NCBI RefSeq assembly: GCF_030704535.1
Contig: NC_081818.1
Span: forward strand, 24,777,001-24,841,000
Origin: Vitis vinifera
Taxonomy: Eukaryota; Streptophyta; Magnoliopsida; Vitales; Vitaceae
Length of the DNA: 64,000 nt
Direction of reading: 5' to 3'
The notes beneath the pieces were generated by a model, which saw only the letters and a list, made by a program, of their open reading frames with translations, was not told the origin of the DNA and did no database searches. A program made the translations under genes and the position numbers. Of the stretch, positions 24,301-39,300 are shown one piece after another; the stretch's first letter is position 1, and each line of letters opens with the position of its first letter.

Positions 24301-27300
24301 TCCCCCTTTTCTTTATCAAGCAACAAACACATCTACCTTACTAGGGCCTCTTTGATTCCACTCTCTTTCTTGATATCTGCCTGATAAATAATTGTGTCTG
24401 GTAAGATAAATAATTCTATTGACCATGATCAATGTTAAACCAGTAAGCATTTTTGGTTCGTTATCTGGTAGCGCCAAAGGTTACCTTGATCCATTTCAAG
24501 GTTGCTCCTAAGTCTAGCGTGCAACAACAATAATTAGTTAGTAACAATTGTAACTTTACATTAGTAATGACTTATATAAGTCATTAAAGATTATGACAAA
24601 TCTTTATCATTAATTAACAGCACTTCTGGAACATTGAGATTGCACCTCTCCTTCTCTTGAGGTTGGTGCTAGTTTGAAGCATGCACTGATTTATAAGTTT
24701 CGGTATTGAGTAATTTATCTTTATGATCACCCCTCCGATGTGAGCATAATATCTTTTTTTCTCATCCATGTTACTAACTAATTTACTTTCCTAAAGAAAC
24801 AAAATTTTAAATTAAATGATTTTCAATCCTTATGAAAATTCAGTTGTCAAACCACATGCACTGATGCACACACACAAGTGAGGAGGGAGAGATTTTATTT
24901 CATCTAAGCTCTTTCATTCTTTTATTATGTAAAGGAGAAAATCTACATAATACTGAACAGCAGTAGTTCAGGAGCTCAAAGATTAAATATCTACTGTAAA
25001 AAATAACTGTAATTCAAATTTGCTACAGGTTTCCACTGAAAGGCTTATTGTTCATGATTCTAGTGGAAAAGAAATTGAATCTCAGCTTCTACCTGTGGTC
25101 AATGTCTCATCTAACACCAGAAACTTCTATGTCAAAGCTTATTTGGGTAAATCCCCTAGTGGCACACTTAAGTATTGGCTTGCATTTTCAGCATCCGTGC
25201 CACCTCTTGGTTACAGCACTTACATTATCTCCAGTGCAAAACAGACAGGTTAGCCATATTATTTCCATGTCTAGTGCTACTGTGCTAGAATCTCATAAAG
25301 TGGAAAAAACAGAAAATAATATTTCTAAGTTATTGGTGTGAAATGTTATATTTTATGGTTCATCGTTTTAAACATAGGTGCTAGTTCAACCATCTCAACG
25401 GTGCTGACATCAGAAGGAAATGAAAATAGTACCATAGAAGTTGGGCAAGGAAGTCTGAAGCTACTTTATTCTGCAGATGAAGGAAAACTTACTCATTATA
25501 TTAATAGCAGAAGTTTGGTGAGTTATTTGTTGATGCTTCAGTGTCATGGTTTGTGGTTTTGATTTGATTTGTGTGTTTTTGTTTCTTTTCTTTTCTCTGG
25601 AATTTTCTGCATCACAATCTTCATTTTAACAATCATGATAAAAAATAGTTGAATTACCTTGTCTTTATGGATTGAAGAAAGCAATATCCATTCCTATCAT
25701 GATTGAAGAAAGTGAGATATTTTTTTTAAATTTTCAGTAAGTTTTTGCATCTGAGGTTAGAGTAAAGAAAATTCTCAGAAACCTTCCATTGGTTTCTTCA
25801 AGAGCCAGAACATATTGCAACTGAACTCAGGAATGAAGAAGTGGCATGTACTGATCATACATAACTTTACAATTGGGTCTCTGTACCAAACAATATCCTT
25901 CAGTTTGCTGGAAGGCAAAACATCCCTTAAAAATAATCATTAGCTGACCTGGAACTTTTGACAATCAACCAATGGTGATCTCCTTCATTAGAGACAAGCA
26001 TAGTTAATATTCTGAAGAATATTTTGAAAATATTTGTGTATTATCACTGTCATCATGCAATCTCTTCTCGATTATTTTGGGTTCGCAGCATAGATCCTAT
26101 TAAAAAGTTCATTAATGTATGATAACTTGATTTATAAATACTCTGATAAGTAATTTACTTAAAAATCACTGTACCTTTATTTCAGGGACCAATTGAATAA
26201 TCCCTTGTAGATTAGAGTATCTGTTGTCTTTTAAGAATAATATTAGATGCTGCAAATGCCTATAGTGTGCTTCAATGGGCACAGTTTGTTGGAGGAGAGG
26301 TTAAGAAGTATGATTATTTACAAACCTAAACAACAAACAGATTGTACTTTGTAAATAAAACTCTGCATAAAAAAATCTGTTCACTGTATTAAATTTCATT
26401 AGTCATGTTGACTTGAATTCTCCTGCATCACATATTTAAGTGTTTATGTTTCACCTTATTTATATAATTGCTGAAGATTTAAAAGAAGAAATGCTTCTGA
26501 GTCATACCAAACTCCTTTGAGCTTTGGATTTTTTAGGTGTATATAAAATACTGAAGATTTAGTTCATTTTCTGTGTCCAAAGGTGACATTGGGCCATACA
26601 ATAGGTTGTGTTCTCCTATCCATAAATACTGCCACCCAATCCTGATGAAAACAAGATCCAATACCATGTCTTTAGTACAACCTCTAGAGACTTTACTTTC
26701 AGACTGGTTTGCACCTTCAATTCTATTTCTATTGTGTTAAAACCAAATTTTAAATGCAATTGTCCAATCTTGTCAGCCAGAGGCTTTAGCCTAATATGGA
26801 TGTAATTATCATAACCTGTGGCAGAGCAATTCACATGAGTAGATACATGAGTTAATCATATTCATGAATTAACATAAACTTAGCATTGAATTGCTATGTA
26901 ATGCAAATGTTTACTTCTAATTTATTGTTAATGCTGAAGGTTACAGCATTTGCGGAACAATCATACAGTTATTATTCTGGAAATGATGGAACTGATAAAG
27001 ATCCTCAGGTATTCAAATCCTTCTCGACCACAGTTTCATCATGCCTTTTAGTTTTCCATAGCCCTACCTTGCATTGCTCACATTATATCTCTCAGTTTAT
27101 TTTAGATTCAAAATGAAATTTGGTTTTAGATCGGTTACCATTGTGAAATTTTTGCTACTTGTTGAAGGCATCTGGAGCATATGTTTTCCGCCCAAATGGT
27201 ACATTCCCAATAAAATCTGAAGGCCAGGTAGTCCATGATGTTTTAATACTTGATCTTACTATTGTCTTCACAAATGAGAGTACTCTATAAGTTCAATGCT

Positions 27301-30300
27301 TGTTTAAATTGGCTGTCTGAAAGTTGGATGTTGAATGGTCCCAGGTTCCCTTAACTGTTCTGCGAGGACCAATACTTGATGAAGTGCATCAAGAGCTCAA
27401 TCCATGGATATATCAGGTATTTTACTTGTCAAAAACATGTAGTAGATGTTCTTTAATAATGGAACCTTGTTTTTATTTCAGTACTGTTCATGTCATTAAT
27501 AAATCTTCATATTATGCTGAGGCATACATCTGTGATTGAAAATTTCCATCTCTTGGGGATGGTGTCGAGATCCAAGAAGAAACAGCTGCGTCATATGCTC
27601 ATTGTCAATTCAGAGCATTTTAATATATCTGATGCACTTTTTTATTATTGTAATACAGGAAAAAAATACCAAAACTCTGTTTTTATTCTGTGCGTATGTT
27701 ATTTCGATTAGGTGGATAACAATATCTTAAACCTTTCATTAGTGAGTTTGTTGGGTGTTAAAATTGATTACTTGATATGGTTTTTTCCCCTTTTGCTGCT
27801 CATGTGAGCAACCGTATTTTTTAATTTGACATTTAAAAAAGGTATGATTATTTTTCTCTTTTTCTTTCTAGGTTTTAGTTCTTAGTTTTGTTTTTATTAG
27901 TCTAATTGATCCTGTGGGGTCCAAGCCTCCTTCCAGGATAAAAAATCCCAATTCTGGTGCTTTGGAAAAAGCTATTAGATTCATTGAAATAGGTTGTAAT
28001 GTACTCATTCTTAATTTCCTACTATCTTATTATAAAATGTAACTGTATGCGAAGTAAGAATTTTGGTTTCTGTATTCACCCATAGAATTTGTGCCCCTTT
28101 ACTTCTGGTGACATAATACTGTGTGTGCACAGGTTATGAGGATATACAAGGGAAAGGAGCATGCTGAAGTTGAGTTCACTGTAAGTTCACCTCTCTTAAA
28201 CATAGATCTATTTGAGAGCTGACATTCTTATCAGTTGTCAATACATGGCTAAGGGTTCAAATGGGAGCTTGATTTGGTGACTTCATATTTAATATTTTAG
28301 ATTGGGCCCATCCCTGTGGATGATGGAGCCGGGAAAGAAATCACAACTCAGATTACCACAACCTTGAAGACCAATAAAACATTCTACACAGATTCTAATG
28401 GGCGTGACTTCATTAAAAGGGTAAGTTTCAGTCTTTGTCATTGTGATCTTGTTTGCTTCTTGTCCTTGGTGACATATTAATGAAAGAGAAGAATGTACAA
28501 ACAAGAAGCTTGGCCTGGGATTCTTTTTGGGCTTTTTATTAAGATGTCAAATTAAGTTTGAACAATTTAAAGGAATTTAAATGATTTGCAGATTCGGGAT
28601 TACAGAGCAGACTGGGACCTGCAAGTGAACCAACCAGTTGCTGGAAATTACTATCCTGTATGTTTCCATCATAGCAGGGAATATTGCGTATATTTGTATT
28701 ATCTATTGAAGCAGTTGCTAACTGTTTTAGCTTTTGATCTTTTTCTTTTGGAATAGATGTTGTTTCAAAAATTATATATATATATATATTAATTTTCTTT
28801 ATCTATTAATCTGTCTTCACAAAACAAAAAATGAAGAATATGTGGTTTTGCTTGATTTTTTAAATTTTATTGTTGTAATGCCACTAAATAATGACTTCTA
28901 TTTACAATGTTGTAATACAGAAATAAGTGTTAAGGTCTGCTTTCAATTTGATATTTTCTTTTGCTTAACACCGTTTTTTCTTCTGTTCCTTTTTTCATAT
29001 TCCATCATTTCAGATTAATCTAGGCATATATGTGCAAGATGACGGCATGGAACTCTCAGTGTTAGTAGACCGCTCAGTGGGAGGATCCAGTTTAGTAGAT
29101 GGTCAAATAGAGCTGATGCTCCATAGGTTTGTTCTGCCTTTTGTTATATGTTAATGTTGTTTGTATTATTAAATTCCAGTGCATTGCATCTATTATAAAA
29201 AGGATTCCATGGACTATCTTAATTTCTGATATACTTTTTGTAATAGAATCTAATATACTTGTTCGTTGTATAGGAGGTTGCTTCATGATGATATTAGAGG
29301 TGTTGGAGAGGTACTAAATGAGGAAGTTTGTGTTGGTGGCCAGTGCAAAGGTTTAACTGTAAGCATACCTTGAAAATTCAACCTCACAAGCTTACATATG
29401 ATAGTCTTTCTTTAGTTTCTTTTGAAATTTAGATCATTTTTTAACTGTTCAGCAAAGATTTATTGTTGTCCTAAACTTTTGGTGCTGGAAACTGTTAGGA
29501 GCATATTTTTCCCAGCTGTTTTCTTCTTTAATCTTGTTTCTAGCCTCATAATCCTTACAATGGGCACATCTTTTCTTTCCCCTCTTTTCATTGGTAGTCC
29601 TTTCTTGGTTGCTTGGTCACCAGACCATAGCCACCTTGCAGTTTCTGCCAATATGTATGTTGGACTTTCTGCAACTATTTCTCAAGATAGCATGAGCATC
29701 CAACTCTAGTATTCATGCACAACTACATACTGCTGACACACAGGACCAGACTGAGGGAGCAAGTGAGGGCCATGCCTTCCCTCTTTCTCCGTAAGATTTT
29801 GGGACCTGCTTTATCTTTGGGCTAGAAGTAGATTAAGATGCCAAAATAAAATGTGTGGTGGCCCCAGTCCTAACTGATATGTGGCTTTTTTGCACATACC
29901 CCCTATCTATGTATTGTATTGCTCTATAAACAAGGCTTGGAGCCTTGTGCTAAACTGCCAGTTCTTGAGCATGCTTAACTAGACATTGCATCTGGAAGGT
30001 GTAATGCAACCCTGATGGAAAATTTTCTAGGTAGCTGTGGACATTGCAAAGTGAGTGAGATGTAGAGAGGGTGAATAGTCGTTTAGTTATGAGCTTCAGA
30101 TGTTTTTACGAATTGTTTTATAAATGGATGAGAATAAACCAAGAGGTTCATACAAAAACCTAAAATACTGGGATTTTATGGAATTCAATAGGTCAATATT
30201 TTTGGAATCTCTTAACTTTGTTGTTTTTCCTTTTTCCTCTTCCATTTTATCTAGGGTGGGGTTTGATTAAGAGTTAGATTATTGAAGAGTCTTTAAATCA

Positions 30301-31961
30301 TATTACTCAACTTCATTGCTCATGTTTTCTGGATGATATATATTTTTCTGGTATTATAACATAATGTATTGTTAAACAATGACACTACTTGCTAGCATAT
30401 CATTGATCATGCTTACATCTTTGAGCCTTTAAAAGCCACTACCACACGTCTCTATGGATTCTATTTCTGCATCATGTGTTGCTAGAGTCACCTCCTGTTA
30501 TTATCATTTTGCAGATTCAAGGAAAACTTTATATTAGAATTGATCCAGTAGGAGAAGGTGCCAAGTGGCGACGCACATTTGGACAAGAGATATATTCTCC
30601 ACTTCTATTAGCGTTTGCAGAACAGGTGAAAGGAAAACCGTTAAGTTGAACTGGTGTGGCAAGGCTGAAATGTTAATGTTTTTAGTTCTTCTATGCAGGA
30701 TGGGAACAACTGGATGGAATCCCATTTACCAACTTTTTCAGGACTGGATCCTTCCTATGTTTTACCTAATAATACTGCTCTGATAACCCTAGAGGTATGT
30801 GTTGGAATGCCTTGTAAATACATATGAATTATTTTCTCAATGGTCTTATAATATGACCCTGAATGAGAATGAAATAGAACTCTGGACATTGCATGGTAGC
30901 TTACTCTTGAAATTGCTGGGTAGCTTTTTTTTTTTTTTTTTCACTTTTCTTTTTGTAGGCTGCTTAAAAGTTCCTTTATTTTTGCTGAACATTGCAGGAA
31001 CTTGAAAATGGGAAACTACTTCTTCGGTTGGCTCACCTATATGAGGTATTGACTCTCTTATTTTGCTTGGTTGTTGAAAAAGTGCTAATCCTTGGTTGAC
31101 TGATACCAACTCAAAAAGTGTTGACCACCCTGCAGTAGTTTAACATCTCTCTTTCTTATGATTCTCAAAAATGAATATATCCCATTCAAACCTTGATTTT
31201 GAGTTTGTTTCCATTGCCAATCTCATGACTTCTTTGTGAAATTTTAGCTTTCTCCTCCTGAATACTGCATTCATTTAATATCATGCATTATGATTTTTCT
31301 TTTTCTACCATCTTTTGGTTTTCTTGTCAACTGAAGTTCTGAAAAATTTTCCATCAAAATCCAAACATCTTCCATAGGAAAAATAAGAAGAAAATATTGC
31401 AGTTTCTCTTCTTTCTGGAATATTTTACAGGTTGTATATGATCCACCAAATTGATTGTTCCTTGCCAATCAATGGATCTTCGAGTTTTATGCTTTCAAAA
31501 AGTTAGGTTTATCACATAAGTTCTTTGCTCCACATGTTTGCAACAATGCCATATATCCTAAATTCATGCTTTTCTGGATGTTTGAATATGCAAAGACCGG
31601 AGAGGACAAAGACTATTCCGTGATGGCTACTGTGGAACTGAAAAAACTGCTTCACAACATTAAGGTAAGAAGCAAAGGGTGGATGACTCTTGATGATCTT
31701 TCATTTACCGGACCAGTTTTATTTTATTGTTATGTTGTTTTACAGATCACCAAAGCAACGGAGACAAGTCTGTCTGCAAATCAAGAAAGAAGTAGGATGG
31801 AAAACAAGAAATTAATTTGGGAAGTAGAAGGCTCCTCGGAAGAACCCAAGGTGGTGAGAGGGGGACCTGTGGATCCTGCAAAGCTAGTGGTAGAGCTCGC
31901 CCCAATGGAAATCCGGACCTTCTTAATCGAATTTGATCACCTCCAAATCTTCCCTTCCTGA
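18323..31961 (+). CDS. Class II alpha-mannosidase (GH38, vacuolar/lysosomal type), tandem copy 1
   Basis: A retaining exo-glycosidase that trims mannose from N-glycans, expected in the vacuole or cell wall space. It has 29 exons: 18323-18517, 18618-18701, 19185-19273, 19389-19563, 19815-19934, 20108-20191, 20271-20342, 21115-21228, 21401-21501, 21603-21696, 21789-21956, 22054-22143, 22744-22809, 22912-22968, 25029-25248, 25378-25517, 26940-27008, 27168-27227, 27345-27416, 28133-28180, 28301-28420, 28592-28657, 29014-29126, 29274-29358, 30515-30625, 30699-30794, 30998-31045, 31596-31664, 31746-31961. Together they give 1013 residues, the usual family length. A signal peptide (residues 1-19) precedes the zinc motif HSHDDVGW (H44, D46). 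The nucleophile motif WQIDPFGHS has D166, and the zinc motif [10 protein letters not shown] lies at 404-413. All catalytic residues are present. The ATG at 18323 is chosen because it starts the signal peptide and aligns with copy 2; an in-frame ATG at 18299 would add eight residues. Intron 14 is 2.06 kb. Confidence 0.96.
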
Positions 31962-33359
31962 AAGAGAAGTCTAAGTCTCTTTACAAAATGCAGTGGAGAT
32001 TGTTCATTTTTGTATGCTGAAATGCCTTCCACACTTCTCCCTTTTACGTGAATGAAAGTCCCTTGCTATATATTTACCAAAAGAAACGCAAATAAAATCG
32101 TTGTACTTTGTGGCGTCACAACTTCTTCGGCAAGAGTTAACATACTCGTATGATACGTGCATCCCAAATTAGCAGTTCTAGACACTTGCATATACCTAAA
32201 TACAAAAATATGAGACTTTTAGATATTATTTACTGAAATTGTCACAACTCCCATACAATTTTTTTTTCTCAATTCTGTCTTTCATACTGAAATTGTTTTT
32301 AAAAAGACAATTTATGATTTCCATTGAAATCATTTTTCGAAAAATAAGCTTACTTTTTACATTGACTAATCATGAAAATTGGACCCATCATTGAATTGGA
32401 AGAATCACCGATCCATGGTCTGAGCAGTTTTAACTGACCGATCTGAATTTTTAAAATATTGCCTTGCACTTCCTATGAGGGGTTTTAGCTTATATTTCTG
32501 CGCTCCTAAAGAAGCTACAATCCAACGTGGGGCAAAGAATTCATATCCTTAGCAGCCTGTTAAATGGTCATTATCCCGTACTCCCCACCTAAGAAAATAG
32601 GATCTTATAGCCCCTTTTGGATCTTTGGTCCCATCTTCCATACCTACAGGCTACACCATCGAATAAGATCACGGTAAAGGCCAACATGTAGACAGCACAA
32701 CTTCCACAATTCCATTTCAAATTGGGATTTTTCACATTCGAATCTTCTGCCCAAGTCCCAACTTAGCTAACAAGGAAAAGCCCCATCCATTTAGACCGCA
32801 ACTAACGACAATTCAGCCGCACGCACCCACTTGCGATGCTGTCAACTTACTATTTTAAATCATGTTATATCCAAAACTTATATAGTGGATAAGGATAACC
32901 AATAACAGAAAAGAAATAAAAAAAAGATACCACCCGGATACCTTTGGATACATTTACCAATACAGATTCCCCACACCCACCTTATAATGGAAGATGGCGT
33001 AGTTTTGGACAGAATTTTTTATCTTTCCTTTTTTCTTGTCCGAGTTTTTGACTCAGCGATCGCTGATTTTATGATGGTAATTACTGATTAAAGCTAATTG
33101 GTTAGCTGTTTTGACTAAACGGCTCAAATCGGAAGAAAACCCAAACTCGGTATTTCCATTGCAGGGTCAACAACACTGAACCTGTGGGGGCTTCCATGGA
33201 GTGGAGACTCAGAAGCTGAACTGAGAGACAAAACCGCGCGCAGACACCTGTACAGCTCTACTGCATACAGGTGCGGAGCTTTTATGACTGATCTCTGAAA
33301 AGCGAAACAAGGCTCGGTTGTCTATCGAATCGGTTGAAGCTCCTCGACTTGCATCGTCA
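31962..33359. other. Spacer between the two mannosidase genes
   Basis: This 1.4-kb spacer holds the 3' UTR of copy 1 and the promoter and 5' UTR of copy 2. No other gene was recognised. The last 200 bp are less AT-rich and probably transcribed leader. The spacer shows no obvious repeat of the sequence upstream of copy 1, so the copies likely have independent promoters. Confidence 0.55.
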
Positions 33360-36300
33360 ATGGAGATTTCTCTGTTCTTCGTGCTGCTTTTGGCGGGAAT
33401 TTTTCATGCGGAGTCGAAGTTTATGGTGTACGATACTTCGCCGAGGCTGGTTCCCGGGAAAATTAACGTGCATTTGGTTGCTCACACTCACGACGATGTT
33501 GGTTGGTTGAAGACGGTTGATCAGTACTACGTCGGTTCTAACAATTCTATTCAGGTGCTCTATAGCCTTGGTTTGGTTTGAATTTGATTTGAATTTAATG
33601 ATTCAAACCATTTCCTTCATCTTCATTTTTCTTTTTTTAATGTAGGGAGCATGTGTGGAAAATGTGTTGGATTCTATGGTTACAGCGTTGTTGGCTGACA
33701 AGAATAGGAAATTCATTTATGTCGAACAGGTAATTTTGTTTTGTTTAGTTTTTTTTTTCTCGCCCGCTCTCTGGTTGGTTGCTGAGGAAACCGAAGAGAA
33801 AATTTTTGAATTCTATGTCTGTTGTTTTTCCTTGCTGTGGAGCCGCGGTTACTAAACCCTCAAAGTGCTTCAACGAATGGGAAATGAGAAAGGTCAATCA
33901 ACTAAGCGAATCAACAATGTACCGGGCTCACTTGAGTAGAGGTTTTTGTTATTTGGGATCCCAAATAATGAGAAAAATATGATTCGACAAATACTAGTTT
34001 TTTTCCCCTTTTCTTAGTAACCAAAATGAGCCTTAGGGTTTTATCTCTTCTCCTTAAAATTTTCATGTTTGGTACCGATGGTTTTGGCCTGTTGATTGAT
34101 GCAGGCATTTTTCCAGCGATGGTGGAGAGATCAGAGCGAGACAGTTCAGGGTATTGTTAAGCAGCTGGTTCGCTCGGGTCAACTGGAGTTCATGTATAAA
34201 AATTTAGTGACATTTTTACTCAATGTGACATTTTTAGTAATATTTATGTCAAATGTCCTGTTTTTTCTACTTTATGGATGCTCCTCACTCTTTGTATTTT
34301 CCAGACTGAATGTGGGGATTATTTGGACTGGTTTCCTTTTTGTTTGGGATTGCAGAAATGGGGGTATGTGCATGCATGATGAGGCAGCAACACATTACAT
34401 TGATATGGTTGATCAGACAACACTTGGGCATCGATTTCTCAAAAAGGAATTTGGGGTGACTCCTAGAATTGGTTGGCAAATTGACCCATTTGGACATTCT
34501 GCTGTGCAGGCTTACTTGTTGGGAGCAGAAGTAAGCCTAATTATGAATGAAGAAATGTATTGGTTTATTATTTCGGTTTTCTCTTATTTCCTCCACTGGT
34601 AGACTAGGCAAAGGCTTCATTATTTATTGGAAAGACTATTAATGTTGGACAAATAGAACTGGAAGTTATTTTCCACAACTAATCTCCCATTTTAGGTTGG
34701 ATTTGATGCTCTTTACTTTGGCCGGATTGATTACCAAGATAGGGACAAGCGTAAAGGCGAGAAGAGTCTTGAAGTTGTTTGGCGAGCTTCTAGGAATTTT
34801 GATGCATCTGCACAGGTGAAGACATAGGTTTGTTTATGTTTGTTCAGCATGGATGGAATTGAATTTATGTAACTCTGCATGCAGTTGTTTTTTGCTTGGT
34901 TGTATACTTGCATTTAGTGATCTATTGTTTATTTCTTTTCCCATTCGCATAAATGCTGAAGGAAATTCTTACAAGCCTTTGTTGATTCCTTTTTTAATTG
35001 CAGATTTTTGCTGGTGCATTCCCTGAGAATTATGAGCCTCCCCCTGGTGGTTTCTATTTTGAAGTTAATGATGATTCCCCTATTGTTCAAGTAAACACCC
35101 AATGACCCAAGAATTTTATGATAAGATGCAAATCTGCTGAAAATGAATGCTTGTTTACAATTTTGAATTTGTTTTCTTCTTTTAAATGAAGGATGACATA
35201 AATCTGTTTGATTATAATGTTCAAGATCGAGTGAATGACTTTGTGGCTGCTGCAGTATCACAGGTAAGCTGGGACCAGTTGTTTTTTTACCTGCACCTGC
35301 ATATTTTTTAGTTGGACCACTCATGATGTCTCCATCGTCCTCATTTTTTATGTAAGAAATGTTTGTGGTAGATAAATGAAAATTTCTTGAAGAATAAAAC
35401 AGAAATTAAGGAAATATTGGTTGAATATGCAAATATCTATAATATACTTAAAACAGTTCACTTTAGTTTTATATTAGCAGCATCATGATAACTCTATCTA
35501 GCAATAAAGGAAATAAACAAGTAACGACACTTTTATAAACACTGAATTCAAAGCTTAAAGCATTTTGGTAATCTTTGCAACTTCTATATCTTCTGGAAGA
35601 CCTATTCCACCGATGCAAATTTTTATTTTTTATTATTCTTATTTGGTGGTTGACATCATTTTGATTCTTTTAGAACTTTTAGAAGAGCATATATCTTTCA
35701 TAGGGAGACATGTATTACAATCAACCCTTTTTCCCCCTTTTTTTATGTAGTGCAAGTTCTTTTGAGAATGACATTTTCTTAAACTCAAATAAAAATGACC
35801 AAGAAAAGAAGGGAAAGCAAGTTTTATCTTTCATTCACATGGGACCTATGCCTGTTGAACCTAACAACAATTATTTTGTCTCAGGCTAACATAACTCGTA
35901 CAAATCATATAATGTGGACCATGGGAACAGATTTCAAGTATCAATATGCACACACTTGGTTCCGTCAGATGGACAAGCTCATTCATTATGTCAACAAGGT
36001 AATCTCAACATGTTTTTCCTACAGCTATTATTATTCTTATTATTGTCGTGGCTTTCGTTAACTTTCTTTTATTTGATTGAATTGAAATCTACAAAATAAA
36101 ATTCAATAGCTTTACAATTTACATGGTTTCCATGTAAGGGATCTGAGATTCCCTTATCTGCAGTTATCCACGAAATAAATAGCTTCTCACGGAAAAACTG
36201 AATTGAAATGAAATTTTGAAGTAGTGTTAGAAACGAAGAAAAAATTTTACTTGCTGCAAAGGAATAGATGATTCATTCAGCTGCATCTGAAAAAGCTTTG

Positions 36301-39300
36301 GAAGGAAAGGAAGGAAAGCAGTTCTTAAGTTGTTAATTTAGATGAACTTTGGTTTTAAGCAAGTAACAGTAGAAAAACAACCGCAAAGAGGTGAACAAAA
36401 TTGAAGAATTTTTTCACTGCTCACTCGACATTGAAGTTTTTATCTGAGAGTCAAGGATTGGTGGGAGAAGCTCAGATTTTCTATGTTAAGCAGGAGGGTA
36501 ATGAAGACATCCTATTTGGTTGCCGATGTGTGACATCACAAATTGAAGATCCTCTTCATTTGTCTGATAATCTCTTGGTGGATTGCTGTTGCGACCTTGA
36601 TTTAGTCTTCATAGTTTCTTATAAAAGTTTTTCCATTTTTATTGGCAAATGAATAAAAGGGTAACAGAAGTGTCTTAGTTGATTTATCCCCAAAACTGAA
36701 AGCCTAGTATCTGGTTCTTAGGATTCAACATGTTTCTAAATGGTTTGTGCTTTCTGAAATCTAAGTCAGCCCAAAAATAAATTAGGTTGGGCCAAGGTTG
36801 AGTAGAAGAATTTGGTTCATGGGTTCCAAGGTTCCCACCCTTAGTACTATTAGAGGCTGCAGTTAATAGAATAAGACATTCAATTCAAAATTTTCTGAAG
36901 GGAATTTGTATCTTCTATTGACAAACTATGAAAAATCCTCATAAATGGATGGTCATGTTTGATATTGGGTTTATCTAATCAAGAATCAGGGAGAAATACT
37001 AAATTCAAATGGTTTATTTTATGCTTTTAATATATAAGATTTGTTATGGTAGTTCTAGATATTGGGGTGGAGATATCAATTTTGCACAACTTACTAGTGT
37101 TTTTATAATGCATAACTCATCAGCTCATCATTCCCAGCACTGCATGTATTCCATTTCCTTTAGTAGCAATATAGTTTTAAGTTCAATGTTAGTTAAACTC
37201 ATCAAGGTCTTGCCTCTTGTTTGCTTAACCTTTTAGCCAAATGAAGTCATCTTCCTTGTATTGTGCATGCACTGTATTCTCAATTTGGTAGTAGTTCATG
37301 TAGTTATTCATTTTCAGTTTTGGTGGTGATGTTCTCTTGTATCTTTCTGGTTTCTTTCATCCTTACTGGTGGTTTTTAACAAGGCAATTAGGTTGGAATG
37401 TATTCTGCCTTATGATTTTACATTTTTTTTTTCTTTCTGTTGCATTTATAAATTCAAAATCAAATATTTCTCTGCTGTTGTAAAATGGTTTAATTTCAAA
37501 TGTTTCTAGGATGGGCGTGTGAATGCACTCTACTCAACCCCATCCATATATACTGATGCAAAATTTGCCACCAACGAATCCTGGCCAATCAAGACTGATG
37601 ACTTCTTCCCGTGAGTTGAATTTTTGTATATTGCAATAATCTGATCTCTTATGATTCCCCTTTTCCTTGGTTCTTCCTTAGAGTCGATGCACACTTTATT
37701 TCAGATATGCAGATAGTGCAAATGCGTACTGGACAGGATACTTTACAAGTAGACCAGCCATCAAGCGCTATGTCAGAATGATGAGTGGCTACTATTTGGT
37801 CCGATTCATGCATCTTTTTAATATGTCTACCTTTTAATTAAGTACAACTTTAATGTTGTATTTCATATATTTTTCTGATGTATAATAAACAGGCAGCGAG
37901 GCAACTAGAGTTTTTCAAAGGGAGGAGTGATTCAGGGCCCACTACTGATGCACTGGCAGATGCTTTAGCAATTGCTCAGCACCATGATGCAGTTACTGGT
38001 ACAGAAAAGCAACATGTGGCCAGTGATTATGCAAAGCGTCTGTCAATGGGCTATGACAAGGTGTAGATGGTTGACCATCATAAATGATTTTTTTTTTTGT
38101 TTTTTTCCATTTAAGGTTAATGTGTTGCTTACTTGCTCATTATCACTGTGCAGGCTGAAGAGTTAGTTGCAGCTTCACTTGCTTGTTTGGCTGAATCAAT
38201 GCCAAGTGCTGGATGTGGAAACCCAACTACTAAGTTTCAACAGGCAAAAGATTATGAGCCCTTAAGCTAGTGAGCTTTTTGTGCTTCATATTTTGAGTAG
38301 CCTGCATTTTCATGTTACATTTGGTTCCTTGTCAAGCATTTTTTCAAAGAGTTACATTAGCTCTGATGACAAGACTTATTCATGATTTATAAGCTTTATC
38401 AAGAAGTAAATGCTCACACAGTCATGCACTTATCTTGTTCCGAAACCATCTGGATGCATCATATGCAGACAGTGACATGCCATATCTACCTCATATTTTT
38501 ATGTATTTATTGTTGACTTAGAACCTCTTGAATGCAAATTATATATATTCTGTATTGTAGTTATGCTGCAAATGTACTTTCGTTCTGTCTTTATTATGAT
38601 TTTCTAAAAAATGTCATTTTGTGATAATAATGAAACAAAAAGAGGAGAAAAATGCTTGGAAACCTGTTTTGTAGATTTACTTTCTTAAAACATAAAATCC
38701 AATGGAATAAAAGATTTTAATCTGCATTATTGAAGTTTGATATTTCTTAAAATTCTGCATGAGAGACTTCTCTTTTTTCCCTCTTTTTTCCCTTTTTCAT
38801 TTTCAATTTTGAATTCAAGTGAAGATGGGTCTAAAATGTGAATATTGTTTTTCAGTGTGCGCTTCTTAATATAAGTTACTGTCCTCCATCGGAGATTGAT
38901 CTTTCACATGGGAAAAAGTTGGTAAGGATACATTTCATCCCACATTTTTTCTTTCACCAAGTAGTTAAGAATGATATTGTTACTCCACTTGAAATCTATC
39001 AACTTATGGGGGTCTTCTCATCTCTAGATTGTTGTTGTCTACAATTCTCTTGGATGGAAGAGAGATGATGTAATTCGAATTCCTGTGAGTACTTCTACTC
39101 TGGTTTTAGTGTTTTATATTTTGAAAAGCGCTGTGCTATAATGCTTAAGGTATCTGTTACTTCTTTTCAATAAATCAAATATGCATACCAGTCTTACTGT
39201 ATATGCTATAGGAGTTATGCTGCTGCATATTAATCATGACTTGGATGTCCAATGTAGTCACAATTAAGTAAACTGTGTGATAACCTGGCATCCTGCACCG

